Shown: in pieces, positions 19,801 to 34,800 of the stretch
Layout of the letters: each line of letters starts with the position of its first letter
How positions within the stretch are numbered: the first letter of the stretch is position 1
DNA from: Multivorans sp965116445
GTDB lineage: Bacteria > Acidobacteriota > Thermoanaerobaculia > Multivoradales > Multivoraceae
NCBI GenBank assembly: GCA_965116445.1
Contig: OZ220688.1
Location: forward strand, 2,728,001 to 2,792,000
Direction of reading: 5' to 3'
DNA length: 64,000 nucleotides
Program-made: the position numbers and the translations under genes
The notes under the pieces: generated by a model
Database searches by the model: none
What the model saw: the letters and a program-made list of their open reading frames with translations, nothing else
What the model was told of the DNA's origin: nothing

Positions 19801-22800
19801 GATGTCGACGCGGCGAACAAGACCGTCACCGTCTCGGCCGCCGCGACCGGCGGCAACGGCATCGGCAACCCGGACGCCGTGACGCTGACGATCACCGACG
19901 ACGACGAGCGGGGCGTGACGGTGACCGGCGGCGCCTTGACCATGGACGAGGCAGACCAGGCCGGGACCCAAGACACGCGCGAGGACCAGGCCAGCTACAC
20001 GGTGGTGCTCGACAGCAAGCCGACCGACGATGTGAGCATCGACATCACCGCGCCGGCCATGGTGACGCTGAGCCCGACAAGCCTCACCTTCACCCCGTCG
20101 AACTGGAACGTTGCGCAGACGGTGACGGCGACGGCAGTGGACGACGCGATCGACAACGCCGGCGACGAGCGCACGGGCAGCATCGCGCACGCGGTCGTCG
20201 CGGGATCTTCGGACTACGCCGGCGTCGCGGCGGACAGCGTCGCGGTCACCGTGAACGACGACGACGGCACGCCGACGGTCACCCTGGAGCTGGACCCCAC
20301 GTCGATCGTCGAGTCCGGCGACGACAACTCGACCACGGTGACCGCTTCCCTCAGCGGCGCTTCGAGCCAGGCGGTCACGCTGACCGTCGCCGCCGCAGCG
20401 GTGTCCCCCGCCGCCACCGGCGACTTCACGGTCACCGCCAACAAGACCCTGACCATCGCGGCCGGCGCTACGGAGAGTACGGGCACGGTGACCGTCACGG
20501 CGGTGGACAACGATGTGGACGCGGCCAACAAGACCGTCACCGTCTCGGCCACCGCGACCGGCGGCAACGGCGTCGCCAGTCCGGGCAACGCGACGCTGAC
20601 GATCACCGACGACGATGAGCGCGGCATCAGCGTCGCGCCGGTCACGCTGACCCTCGCAGAGGTTGACGATCCGTTGACGGAGAGCGCCACCGAGCACCAG
20701 AAGACGTACACCGTGGAGCTCGACAGCCAGCCCACCGGCACGGTGACGGTGAACCTCGCGAGCGGCGACACGACAATCGCCACGATCAGCGACAACAGTC
20801 TCGAATTCACAGCCTCGGACTGGGACGCGCAGACCGTCACGGTCACCGCCGTGGCGGACGACATCGACAACACGGGCGATGCCCGCACGGTGCGCATCAC
20901 CCACACGGTCAGTGCCACGGGCACGGACTACGAAGACGAAACCGCCGCTGCCGTCGCCGTGACGGTCACCGACGACGATGGCGAACCGACGCTGAGCATC
21001 GACGCGCCAAGCGTCGCGGAGGGCGACAGCGCCACCGCGACCCTGACCTTCAAGGTGACGCTGTCGCCGGCGAGCGGCAAGCCGGTGACCGTCGCCTACG
21101 CCGACGCGACCACCGGCACGGCGACCTCGGCCACGGACTACGCGGCGATTAGCTCCGGCACCCTCAACTTCACCGCCGGCCAAACCGAGAAGACGGTGGA
21201 CGTCACGGTGAACGGCGACACCGTTGACGAGCCCAACGAAACCGTCGTCCTAAGTCTGTCCTCGCCAGGCAACGCGGCGCTCAGCGGCGGCAAGGCGACC
21301 CTCGACGGCACCGGCACGATCACCGACGACGACGCGACCCCGACCGCGACCCTCGTGCTGACGCCCGGGACGATCGACGAATCCGGCAACAAGAACGAAA
21401 GCACCGTAACCGCCACGCTGAGCGGCGCATCAAGCGAGGCCGTCACCCTGACAGTCGCCGCCGAGGCGGTGTCCCCCGCCGTTACCGGCGACTTCACGCT
21501 AAGCAACAACAAGACCCTGACCATCGCCGCCGGCAGCAAGGCCAGCACGGGCGCCGTGACGATCACCGCCGTGGACAACACGGTGGACGCTGCCAACAAG
21601 ACCGTCACCGTCTCGGCCACCGCGACCGGCGGCAGCGTGGCGGACCCGGACGACGCGACGCTCACGATCACCGACGACGACGCGGCGCCGACCGGCATCA
21701 CGCTTGCCGTCGACAAATCGACGATCGCCGAGAACGCCGCCGAGGCGACCGTCACGGTGACGGCCAGCGTCACCGGCGGCAGCACCTACTCGGCGAGCAA
21801 GGACCTGACCATCGCGGTCGGCGCAGGGACGAGCACGGCGACCTCGGACGAGGACTACACGGCGGTCGAGAACTTCACCCTGACCCTGCCCGCCGGCGAG
21901 TCGAGCGCGAAAGACACCTTCGACCTCGAACCCCTCGACGACGACGTGGACGAGGACACGGAGACGATCGCCGTCACCGGCACGGACCCCGGCGGCGTCG
22001 CGGTGGCGGGCGCGAGCATCGACCTCACCGACAACGACACGCGGGGCGTGACGGTGGCCGGCGGCTCCTTGACGATGGACGAGGCGGACAAGGCCGGGAC
22101 TGAGGGCACCCGCGAGGACCAGGACAGCTACACCGTGGTGCTCGACAGCAAGCCGACCGACGACGTGCGCATCGACCTCACCGCGCCGGCCATGGTGACG
22201 CTGAGCGCAACAAGCCTCACCTTCACCCCGTCGAACTGGAACGTTGCGCAGACGGTGACGGCGACGGCGGTGGACGACGCCATCGACAACGCCGGGGACG
22301 AGCGCACCGGCGACATCACCCACGCGGTCGTCGAGGGTGACTCGGACTACGCCGGCGTCGCGGCGGCGGACGTGGCGGTCACCGTGAACGACGACGACGG
22401 CACGCCGACGGTGACGCTCAAGCTGACGCCGACCACCATCGCCGAGTCCGGCGACGACAACTCGACCACGGTGACCGCTTCCTTGAGCGGCGCTTCGAGC
22501 CAGGCGGTCACGCTGACCGTCGCCGCCGCGGCGGTGTCCCCCGCCGCCACCGGCGACTTCACCCTCAGCGGCCCGACACTCACCATCGCGGCCGGCGCCA
22601 CGGAGAGCACCGGCACGGTGACCGTCACGGCGGTGGACAACGATGTCGACGCAGCCAACAAGACCGTCACCGTCTCGGCCACCGCGACCGGCGGCGGCGT
22701 GGCCGCCCCATCCGCCGTGACGCTGACGATCACCGACAACGACACCCGAGGCGTGACGGTGGCCGGCGGCTCCTTGACCATGGACGAGGCGGATAACGCG

Positions 22801-25800
22801 GGGACCGCGGACACCCGCGAGGACCAGGGCAGCTACACGGTGGTGCTCGACAGCGAGCCGACGGACGATGTGAGCATCAACATCACCGCCCCGGCCATGG
22901 TGACGCTGAGCCCGACAAGCCTCACCTTCACCCCGTCGAACTGGAACGTTGCGCAGACGGTGACGGCGACGGCGGTGAACGACGCCATCGACAACGCCGG
23001 GGATGAGCGCACCGGCAGCATCGCGCACGCGGTGGTCGCGGGCTCTTCGGACTACGCCGACGTCGCGGCGGAAAGCGTCGCGGTCACCGTGAACGACGAC
23101 GACGGCACGCCGACGGTGACGCTCAAGCTGACGCCGACCACCATCGCCGAGTCCGGCGACGACAACGCCAGTACGGTGACCGCTTCCCTGAGCGGCGCGT
23201 CGAGCCAGGCCGTTACCCTGACGGTGGCCGCCGCGCCGGTGTTGCCCGCGACCACCAGCGACTACACCCTCACCGGCACGAGCCTGACCATCGCCGCCGG
23301 CGACACCACCAGCACCGGCACGGTGACCATCACGGCGGCGGACAACGATGTGGACGCGGCCAACAAGACCGTCACCGTCTCGGCCGCCGCGAGCGGCGGC
23401 GGAGTGGCGAATCCGGATGCCGTGACCCTGACGATCACCGACGACGACAACGCGCCGGACGGCATCACCCTGTCGGTGGACACCGAAGAGCTTGCCGAGG
23501 ATGCAGGCAAGACCAGCATCACCGTGACCGCGACGGTCGGCGGCGGCACCCGCTATTCGGCGGACACGACGGTGGAGGTGACCATCGGCAAATCGACCGA
23601 CAGCGCGCTATCCGGCACCGACTACGCGCGGGTGTCCACCTTCGACCTCGTCATCCCCGCGGGCCAGGCGAGCGTCTCCAGGGCCTTCGACCTGACGCCC
23701 ACGGACGACGCGCTCGACGAGGCGGACGAGACCATCAGCGTGACCGGCGAGTCCGGCAGCCTGACGGTGGCCGGAACGAGCATCACCCTGACCGACGACG
23801 ACGCGACCACGGTCACCCTGGCGCGGTCCGGTTCGGGCGGCATCGCCGAGGACGGCGGCGCGGTGGACATCACCGTCACGCTGGGCCGTGCGCTGGTGGC
23901 CGGCGAGGGCGTGACGGTGCCGCTTTCGGTGTCCGGCGCGACGGTGACGACGCATTACACGCTCACGCTCAAGGGCAACGGCGGCACGGGCTTGTCGCTG
24001 GTGACGGTCGACCCGCACAGCGCCCAGGACCCGGCGGTGAAGATCGAGGGCGCCGAGGCCCGAACGGCAACGCTCACGCTCACCGCCGTCGCCAACACGG
24101 ACAACGCCAGCCGCACCGTGAGCATCGCCTACGGCACGAGCGCCCGCGCGCCCTCGTCGAGCGGCCTGTCGGGCGGCATCACGACGAACGGATCGGCCTC
24201 GGTGCCGATCCTCGACGACGACGCCATGGTCAGCGTGGCCGCCGCGAGCGCCGCCGAGGGCAGCGCGGTGGTGTTCACCGTGACGCTGCCGGAGGTTGCG
24301 CCGAGCGGCGGGGTGAGCATCGGCTACTCGACCTCCGACGGCCGAGGCAACGACGATGACGACACCCACCAGGTCGCCACCAGCGCCGACTACACCGCCG
24401 CGCCGGCCAACGCGGCGCTCACCATCGCCGCCGGTTCCCGCACCGGCACCATCAGCATCCCGACCACGCAGGACACCACCTACGAGGGCGACCACTACTT
24501 CACGCTGACCCTCGACAGCACCGACACCTTCAACCTCAGCGCCACGGCGGGCGCGGCCGTCGGCACCATCACGGACGCCGACGACCGCCCGACCTTCGCC
24601 TTCTCGGCCGCCTCCACGGACGCCGACGAGGACGACGGCACTCTGACCCTGACCGTTGCCAAGACCGGCACGACCTTCGTCGCCGCCACGGTCAGCTATG
24701 CGACGACCAACGGAACGGCCACTGGCGGCAGCGACTTCACCGCCATCACCAGCACGGACCTGAACTTCGCCGCCGCCGACGCCACCAAGAACATCACCGT
24801 CAGCCTCACCGACGACAGCGCCGACGAGCCGGCCGAAGCCTTCACCGTGGACCTCACCGCCGGCGCCGGCGCGCAGCTCGGCAGCGCGAAGAGCCATGCC
24901 ATCAACATCACCGACAACGACGCGACCACGGTGAAGCTCGCGGCCCCGTCCAGCGCCATCGACGAGGCCGGCGGCGCCAAGACCATCACCGTCACCCTGG
25001 GCCGTGTGCTTACCGGCGACGAGACCATCGACGTGCCGCTCAGCTTTGCGGGCACGGCCACCTTCGGCGCCGACTACACGCTTGCCGCGCCGAAGACGAC
25101 ACCCACGGGTGTCAGCTACTCGAACCTCGCGAGCACCGACCTCGCGGAAAGCCCGCCGACCATCGCCTTCTCCGGCGTGGACGGCGCCGCGAGCAGTGCG
25201 ACGGTCATCCTCACGGCGACGGCCGACACCACCGACGAGGGCGCGACGGAGTCGGTGACCGTCGGAATCGGGACCATCGACGACGACCTCGACGGCGGCA
25301 CGACCAAGAGCGGCACGGCGACGTTCAACATCACCGACGACGACGGCACGCCGACCGCGACCCTGGTGCTCGATCCCGCATCCATCGACGAGTCCGGCGA
25401 CGACAACGCGACCACGGTGACCGCAACGCTGAGCGGCCCGTCGCACCAGGCGGTCACCCTGACGATTGCTGCCGCGGCAGTGTCCCCGGCGAGCAGCAGC
25501 GACTTCACCCTCAGCGGCACGACCCTCACCATCGCCGCCGGCAGCACCACAAGTACCGGCACCGTAACCGTCACCGCGGCGGACAACTCGGTGGACGCCC
25601 CCGACAAGACCGTCACGGTCTCGGCCACGGCCAGCGGCGGGGGCGTGGCCGACCCGGACGACCAGACGCTCACCATTCGTGACGATGACGAAGCGGCCGA
25701 GGAACTGAACATCAAGGTCAGTCTGGGGGAGGGCAACGCGAGCACCAAGGTAGCCGAGAACGTGCAGACCGCGCCGACCATCACGGTGACAGCGAGCCTG

Positions 25801-28800
25801 GCCGGAGAGGTCACCTCGTCGACGGCGCGGACGGTGAACGTCACCGTGGGCGATGACGACGACACGGCCACCAAGGTGGACGATTACAAGGCGGTGGACG
25901 ACTTCGACATCACCATCGCGGCGGAGGAATCGAGCGGGACCGGCAGCTTCACGTTCGCGCCGGTGGACGACGCCCTTGACGAGAACGACGAGACGGTCAG
26001 CATCAGCGGCGCCTTTGCCGGCAGCGACCCGGCGAAACTCGCGAGCATCACCATCACCGACAACGACACCCGAGGCGTGACGGTAGCCGGCGGCTCCTTG
26101 ACGATGGACGAGGCGGACAAGGCCGAGACGCAAGACACGCGCGAGGACCAGGGCAGCTACACGGTGGTGCTCGACAGCGAGCCGACGGACGATGTCGTCA
26201 TCAACATCACCGCGCCGGCCATGGTGACGCTGAGCGCAACAAGCCTCACCTTCACGCCCTCGAACTGGAACGTTGCGCAGACGGTGACGGCGACGGCAGT
26301 GGACGACGCCATCGACAACGCCGGGGATGAGCGCGCCGGCGACATCACCCACGCGGTGGTGGAGGGTGACTCGGATTACGCCGGCGTCGCGGCTGCGGAC
26401 GTGGCGGTCACCGTGAACGACGACGACGGCACGCCGACGGTCACCCTGGAGCTGGACCCCGCGTCCATCGACGAGTCCGGCGACGCCAATGCGACCACGG
26501 TAACCGCTTCCCTGAGCGGCGCATCGAGCCAGGCAGTCACGCTGACGGTCGCCGCCACGGCCGTGTCTCCGGCGGTAGCGGGCGACTTCACCCTCAGCGG
26601 CACGACCCTGACCATCGCGGCCGGCGCTACGGAGAGCACCGGCACGGTGACCATCACGGCGGTGGACAACGATGTCGACGCGGCCAACAAGACCGTCACC
26701 GTCTCCGCCACCGCGACCGGCGGCAACGGCGTCGCCAACCCCGTCGATGCGACCTTGACGATCACCGACGACGATGACCGCGGCATCAGTGTCTCGCCGG
26801 TGGCGCTGACCCTCGCCGAGGCCGACAATCCGTTGACGGAGAGCACCTCCGAGCACCAGAAGACCTACGACATCGGGCTCGACAGCCAGCCCACCGGCAC
26901 GGTAACGGTGAACCTCTCGAGCGGCGACACGACAACCGCCACGCTGAGCGACAACAGCCTCGAGTTCACGGCTTCCGACTGGGACGCGCAGACCGTCACC
27001 GTCACCGCCGTGGCCGACACGATCGACAACACGGGCGATGCCCGCACCGCGACCATCACCCACACGGTGAGTGCCACAGGCACGGATTACGAGGACGAAA
27101 CCGCCGCTGCCGTCGACGTGACGGTCACCGACGACGACGGCGAGCCGACGCTGAGCATCGACTCACCAAGCGTCGACGAGGGCGACAGCAGCACTGCGAC
27201 GATGACCTTCAAGGTGACGCTGTCGCCGGCGAGCGGCAAGCCGGTGACCGTCGCCTACGCCGACGCGGCCACCGGCACGGCGACCTCGGCCACGGACTAC
27301 GCGGCGATCACCCGCGGCACGCTCAACTTTGCCGCCGGCCAAACCGAGAAGACCGTGGACGTCACGGTGAACGGCGACACCACGGACGAGCCCAGCGAAA
27401 CCGTCATCCTGCGCCTGTCCTCGCCAAGCAACGCGGCGCTCTCCGGCGGCGCGCAGACCCTCGACGGCACCGGCACGATCACGGACGACGACGATGCGCC
27501 GACCGTCTCGGTGGCGAACGCCACGGCGGTGAACGAAGGCAACGACGCGGACACCACGGCGGACATGAGCTTCACGGTGACCCTGTCCGAGGCCAGTTCC
27601 CTGGCCGTCACCGTGCCCTACACCCTGACCGGCACCGCCACCGGCGGCAGCGACTACGAGACGCCCGCGTCCACGAGCCTGTCGATCCCCGCGGGCGACT
27701 CCAGCGGCACGATCGTCATCAAGGTCAAGGGCGACGCCCTCGACGAGCCCAACGAGACGATCATCGTCACGCTGGGCGCACCGACCAACGCGACGGTCTC
27801 CACCGCCGAGGGCGCCGGCACGGGCACCGGCACGATCACCGACGACGACGGCACGCCGGCGGTCACCCTGGAGCTGGACCCCGCTTCCATCGACGAGTCC
27901 GGCGACGACGACGCGACCACCGTGACGGCGACCCTGAGCGACGCATCGAGCCAGGCCGTCACCCTGACCGTCGCCGCCACAGCGGTGGACCCGGCGACCA
28001 GCAGCGACTTCACCCTCAGCGGTACGACCCTGACCATCGCGGCCGGCGCCACCGAGAGCACGGGCACGGTAACCGTCACGGCGGTGGACAACGATGTGGA
28101 CGCGGCCAACAAGACCGTCACCGTTTCGGCCACCGCGACCGGCGGCAACGGCGTCGCCAGCCCGACCAACGCGACGCTGACGATCACCGACGACGACACC
28201 CGGGGCGTGACGGTGGCCGGCGGCTCCTTGACCATGGACGAGGCGGACAAGGCCGGGACGCAAGACACGCGCGAGGACCAGGGCAGCTACACGGTGGTGC
28301 TCGACAGCGAGCCGACGGACGACGTGCGCATCGACATCACCGCGCCGGCCATGGTGACGCTGAGCGCAACAAGCCTCACCTTCACGCCCTTGAACTGGGA
28401 CCAGGCACAGACGGTGACGGCGACGGCGGTGAACGACAGCATCGACAACGCCGGCGATGCGCGCGCCGGCAACATCACCCACACGGTGGTGGAGGGTGAC
28501 TCGGACTACGCCGGCGTCGCGGCGGAGAGCGTCGCGGTCACCGTGAACGACGACGACGGCACGCCGACCGTGACCCTGGAGCTGGACCCCGCGTCCATCG
28601 ACGAGTCCGGCGACGACAACTCGACCACGGTGACCGCTTCCTTGAGCGGCGCTTCGAGCCAGGCGGTCACGCTGACGGTCGCCGCCACGGCCGTGTCTCC
28701 GGCGGCAGCGGGCGACTTCACCCTCAGCGGCACGACCCTCACCATCGCGGCCGGCGCTACGGAGAGCACCGGCACGGTGACCGTCACCGCGGTGGACAAC

Positions 28801-31800
28801 GATGTCGACGCGGCCAACAAGACCGTCACCGTCTCCGCCACCGCGAGCGGCGGCGGGGTGGCGAATCCGGATGCCGTGACCCTGACGATCACCGACGACG
28901 ACAACGCGCCGGACGGCATCACCCTGTCGGTGGACACCGAAGAGCTTGCCGAGGATGCAGGCAAGACCAGCATCACCGTGACCGCGACGGTCGGCGGCGG
29001 CACCCGCTATTCGGCGGACACGACGGTGGAGGTGACCATCGGCAAATCGACCGACAGCGCGGTATCCGGCACCGACTACGCGCGGGTGTCCACCTTCGAC
29101 CTCGTCATCCCCGCCGGCGAGGCGAGCGTCTCCAGGGCCTTCGACCTGACCCCCACGGACGACGTCCTCGACGAGGCGGACGAGACCATCAGCGTGACCG
29201 GCGAGTCCGGCAGCCTGACGGTGACCGGAACGAGCATCACCCTGACCGACGACGACGCGACCACGGTCACCCTGGCGCGGTCCGGTTCGGGCGGCATCGC
29301 CGAGGACGGCGGCGCGGTGGACATCACCGTCACGCTGGGCCGTGCGCTGGTGGCCGGCGAGAGCGTGACGGTGCCGCTTTCGGTGTCCGGCGCGACGGTG
29401 ACGACGCATTACACGCTCACGCTCAAGGGCAACGGCGGCACGGGCGTGTCGCTGGTGACGGTCGACCCGCACAGCGCCCAGGACCCGGCGGTGAAGATCG
29501 AGGGCGCCGAGGCCCGAACGGCAACGCTCACGCTCACCGCCGTCGCCAACACGGACAACGCCAGCCGCACCGTGGCGATCGCCTACGGCACGAGCGCCCG
29601 CGCGCCCTCGTCGAGCGGCCTGTCGGGCGGCATCACGACGAACGGATCGGCCTCGGTGCCGATCCTCGACGACGACGCCATGGTCAGCGTGGCCGCCGCG
29701 AGCGCCGCCGAGGGCAGCGCGGTGGTGTTCACCGTGACGCTGCCGGAGGTTGCGCCGAGCGGCGGGGTGAGCATCGGCTACTCGACCTCCGACGGCCGAG
29801 GCAACGACGATGACGACACCCACCAGGTCGCCACCAGCGCCGACTACACCGCCGCGCCGGCCAACGCGGCGCTCACCATCGCCGCCGGTTCCCGCACCGG
29901 CACCATCAGCATCCCGACCACGCAGGACACCACCTACGAGGGCGACCACTACTTCACGCTGACCCTCGACAGCACCGACACCTTCAACCTCAGCGCCACG
30001 GCGGGCGCGGCCGTCGGCACCATCACGGACGCCGCCGACCGCCCGACCTTCGCCTTCTCGGCCGCCTCCACGGACGCCGACGAGGACGACGGCACTCTGA
30101 CCCTGACCGTTGCCAAGACCGGCACGACGCTCGTCGCCGCCACGGTCAGCTATGCGACGACCAACGGAACGGCCACTGGCGGCAGCGACTTCACCGCCAT
30201 CACCAGCACGGACCTGAACTTCGCCGCCGCCGACGCCACCAAGAACATCACCGTCAGCCTCACCGACGACAGCGCCGACGAGCCGGCCGAAGCCTTCACC
30301 GTGGACCTCACCGCCGGCGCCGGCGCGCAGCTCGGCAGCGCGAAGAGCCATGCCATCAACATCACCGACAACGACGCGACCACGGTGAAGCTCGCGGCCC
30401 CGTCCACCGCCATCGACGAGGCCGGCGGCGCCAAGACCATCACCGTCACCCTGGGCCGCGTGCTTACCGGCGACGAGACCATCGACGTGCCGCTCAGCTT
30501 TGCGGGCACGGCCACCTTCGGCGCCGACTACACGCTTGCCGCGCCGAAGACGACACCCACGGGTGTCAGCTACTCGAACCTCGCGAGCACCGACCTCGCG
30601 GAAAACCCGCCGACCATCGCCTTCTCCGGCGTGGACGGCGCCGCGAGCAGTGCGACGGTCATCCTCACGGCGACGGCCGACACCACCGACGAGGGCGCGA
30701 CGGAGTCGGTGACCGTCGGAATCGGGACCATCGACGACGACCTCGACGGCGGCACGACCAAGAGCGGCACGGCGACGTTCAACATCACCGACGACGACGG
30801 CACGCCGACCGCGACCCTGGTGCTCGATCCCGCATCCATCGACGAGTCCGGCGACGACAACGCGACCACGGTGACCGCAACCTTGAGCGGCCCGTCGCAC
30901 CAGGCGGTCACCCTGACGATTGCTGCCGCGGCAGTGTCCCCGGCGAGCAGCAACGACTACACCCTCAGCGGCACGACCCTCACCATCGCCGCCGGCAGCA
31001 CCACAAGCACCGGCACCGTAACCATCACCGCGGTGGACAACACGGTGGACGCCCCCGAGAAGACCGTCACGGTCTCGGCCACAGCCAGCGGCGGAGGCGT
31101 GGCCGATCCGGACGACCAGACGCTCACCATTCGTGACGATGACGAAGCGGCCGAGGAACTGAACATCAAGGTCAGTCTGGGGGAGGGCAACGCGAGCACC
31201 AAGGTAGCCGAGAACGTGCAGACCGCGCCGACCATCACGGTGACTGCGAGCCTGGCCGGAGAGGTCACCTCGTCGACGGCGCGGACGGTGAACGTCACCG
31301 TGGGCGATGAGGACGACACGGCCACCAAGGTGGACGACTACAAGGCGGTGGACGACTTCGACATCACCATCGCGGCGGAGGAATCGAGCGGGACCGGCAG
31401 CTTCACGTTCACGCCGGTGGATGACGCCCTTGACGAGAACGACGAGACGGTCAGCATCAGCGGCGCCTTTGCAGGCAGCGATCCGGTGAAACTCGCGAGC
31501 ATCACCATCACCGACAACGACACCCGAGGCGTGACGGTAGCCGGCGGCTCCTTGACGATGGACGAGGCGGACAAGGCCGGGACGCAAGACACCCGCGAGG
31601 ACCAGGCCAGCTACACGGTGGTGCTCGACAGCGAGCCGACCGACGATGTCGGCATCAACATCACCGCGCCGGCCATGGTGACGCTGAGCGCAACAAGCCT
31701 CACCTTCACGCCCTCGAACTGGAACGTTGCGCAGACGGTGACGGCGACGGCGGTGAACGACGCCATCGACAACGCCGGGAATGCGCGCGCCGGCAACATC

Positions 31801-34800
31801 ACCCACGCGGTGGTGGAGGGTGACTCGGATTACGCCGGCGTCGCGGCTGCGGACGTGGCGGTCACCGTGAACGACGACGACGGCACGCCGACGGTCACCC
31901 TGGAGCTGGACCCCGCGTCCATCGACGAGTCCGGCGACGACAACTCGACCACGGTGACCGCTTCCCTGAGCGGCGCTTCGAGCCAGGCGGTCATTCTGAC
32001 GGTCGCCGCCACGGCCGTGTCTCCGGCGGTAGCGGGCGACTTCACCCTCAGCGGCACGACCCTGACCATCGCGGCCGGCGCTACGGAGAGCACCGGCACG
32101 GTGACCGTCACCGCGGTGGACAACGATGTGGACGCGGCCAACAAGACCGTCACCGTCTCGGCCACGGCGAGCGGCGGCGGGGTGGCCGACCCGGTCAATG
32201 CGACGCTGACGATCACCGACGACGATGAGCGCGGCATCAACGTCGCGCCGGTGACGCTGACCCTCGCCGAGGTTGACGATCCGTTGACGGAGAGCATCAC
32301 CGAGCACCAGAAGACCTACAGCGTCGAGCTCGAAAGCCAGCCCACCGGGACGGTGACGGTGAACCTCTCGAGCGGCGACACGACAATCGCCACGCTGAGC
32401 GACAACAGTCTCGAATTCACAGCCTCGGACTGGGACGCGCAGACCGTCACGGTCACCGCCGTGGCCGACGACATCGACAACACGGGCGACGCCCGCACGG
32501 TGCAAATCACCCACACGGTCAGCGCCGACGGCACCGACTACAAGGACGAAACCGCCGCGGCCGTCAACGTGACGGTCACCGACGACGACGGCGAGCCGAC
32601 GCTGAGCATCGACTCGCCAAGCGTCGCCGAGGGCGACAGCAGCACTGCGACGATGACCTTCAAGGTGACGCTGTCCCCGGCGAGCGGCAAGCCGGTGAGC
32701 GTCGCCTACGCCGACGCGACAACCGGCACGGCGACCTCGGCCACGGACTACGCGGCAATCACCTCGGGCACCCTCAGCTTCGCCGCCGGCCAAACCGAGA
32801 AGACGGTGGATGTCACGGTGAACGGCGACACCACGGACGAGCCCAGCGAAACCGTCATCCTGCGCCTGTCCTCGCCGAGCAACGCGGCGCTCAGCGGCGG
32901 CGTCCAGACACTCGACGGCACGGGCACGATCAACGACGACGACGACGCACCGACCGTGTCGGTAGCCGACGCCGCGGCGGTGAATGAAGGCGACGACCCG
33001 GACACCACCGCGGACATGAGCTTCACGGTGACCCTGTCCGCCGCGAGCGCCAACGTCGTCACCGTGCCCTACACCCTGTCCGGCACGGCCACCGGCGGCA
33101 GCGACTACGAGACGCCATCGTCCACGAGCCTGTCGATCCCCGCGGGCGACGCCAGCGGCACGATCGTCATCAAGGTCAAGGGCGACGCCCTCGACGAGCC
33201 CAACGAGACGATCATCGTCACGCTGGGCGCGCCGACCAACGCGACGGTCTCCACCGCCGAGGGCGCGGGCACGGGAACCGGCACGATCACCGACGACGAC
33301 GGCACGCCGTCCGTGACGCTGGAGCTGGACCCCGCGTCCATCGACGAGTCCGGCGACGACGACGCGACCACCGTGACGGCGACCCTGAGCGACGCATCGA
33401 GCCAGGCCGTCACCCTGACCGTCGCCGCCGCAGCAGTGGACCCGGCGACCAGCAGCGACTTCACCCTCAGCGGTACGACCCTGACCATCGCGGCCGGCGC
33501 TACGGAGAGCACCGGCACGGTAACCATCACGGCGGTGGACAACGATGTGGACGCGGCCAACAAGACCGTCACCGTTTCGGCCACCGCGACCGGCGGCAAC
33601 GGCGTCGCCAGCCCGACCAACGCGACGCTGACGATCACCGACGACGACACCCGGGGCGTGACGGTGGCCGGCGGCTCCTTGACCATGGACGAGGCGGACA
33701 AGGCCGGGACGCAAGACACGCGCGAGGACCAGGGCAGCTACACGGTGGTGCTCGACAGCGAGCCGACGGACGACGTGCGCATCGACATCACCGCGCCGGC
33801 CATGGTGACGCTGAGCGCAACAAGCCTCACCTTCACGCCCTTGAACTGGAACGTTGCGCAGACCGTCACCGCCACGGCGGTGAACGACAGCATCGACAAC
33901 GCCGGCGATGCGCGCGCCGGCAACATCACCCACGCGGTGGTGGAGGGTGACTCGGACTACGCCGGCGTCGCGGCGGCGAACGTCGCGGTCACCGTGAACG
34001 ACGACGACGGCACGCCGACGGTGACCCTGGAGCTGGACCCCGCGTCCATCGACGAGTCCGGCGACGCCAATGCGACCACGGTGACCGCTTCCTTGAGCGG
34101 CGCTTCGAGCCAGGCGGTCACCTTGACGGTCGCCGCGGCAGCGGTGTCCCCGGCGGTCGCTGGCGACTACACCCTCAGCGGCACAACCCTGACCATTGCC
34201 GCCGGCAGCACGACTAGCACCGGCACGGTGACCGTCACGGCAGTGGACAACGATGTCGACGCGGCCAACAAGACCGTCACCGTCTCGGCCACCGCGACCG
34301 GCGGCGGGGTGTCCGCCCCGTCCCCCGTGACGCTGACGATCACCGACGACGACACCCGCGGCATCAGCGTTTCGCCGGTGACGCTGACCCTCGCGGAGGT
34401 CGACAATCCGGCAACCCAGAGCGCCACCGAGCACCAGAAGACCTACCGCGTCGAGCTCGACAGCCAGCCCACCGGCACGGTGACGGTGAACCTCTCGAGC
34501 GGCGACACGACAATCGCCACGCTGAGCGACAACAGCCTCGAATTCACGACATCCGACTGGGACGCGCAGACCGTCACCGTGACCGCCGTCCCCGACGCCA
34601 TCGACAACACGGGCGACGCCCGCAAGGTGCGAATCACCCACACGGTGAGCGCCACGGGCACGGACTACAAGGACGAAACCGCCGCGGCCGTCGACGTGAC
34701 GGTCACCGACGACGACGGCGAGCCGACGCTGAGCATCGACTCGCCGAGCGTCGCCGAGGGCGACAGCAGCACCGCGACCCTGACCTTCAAGGTGACCCTG

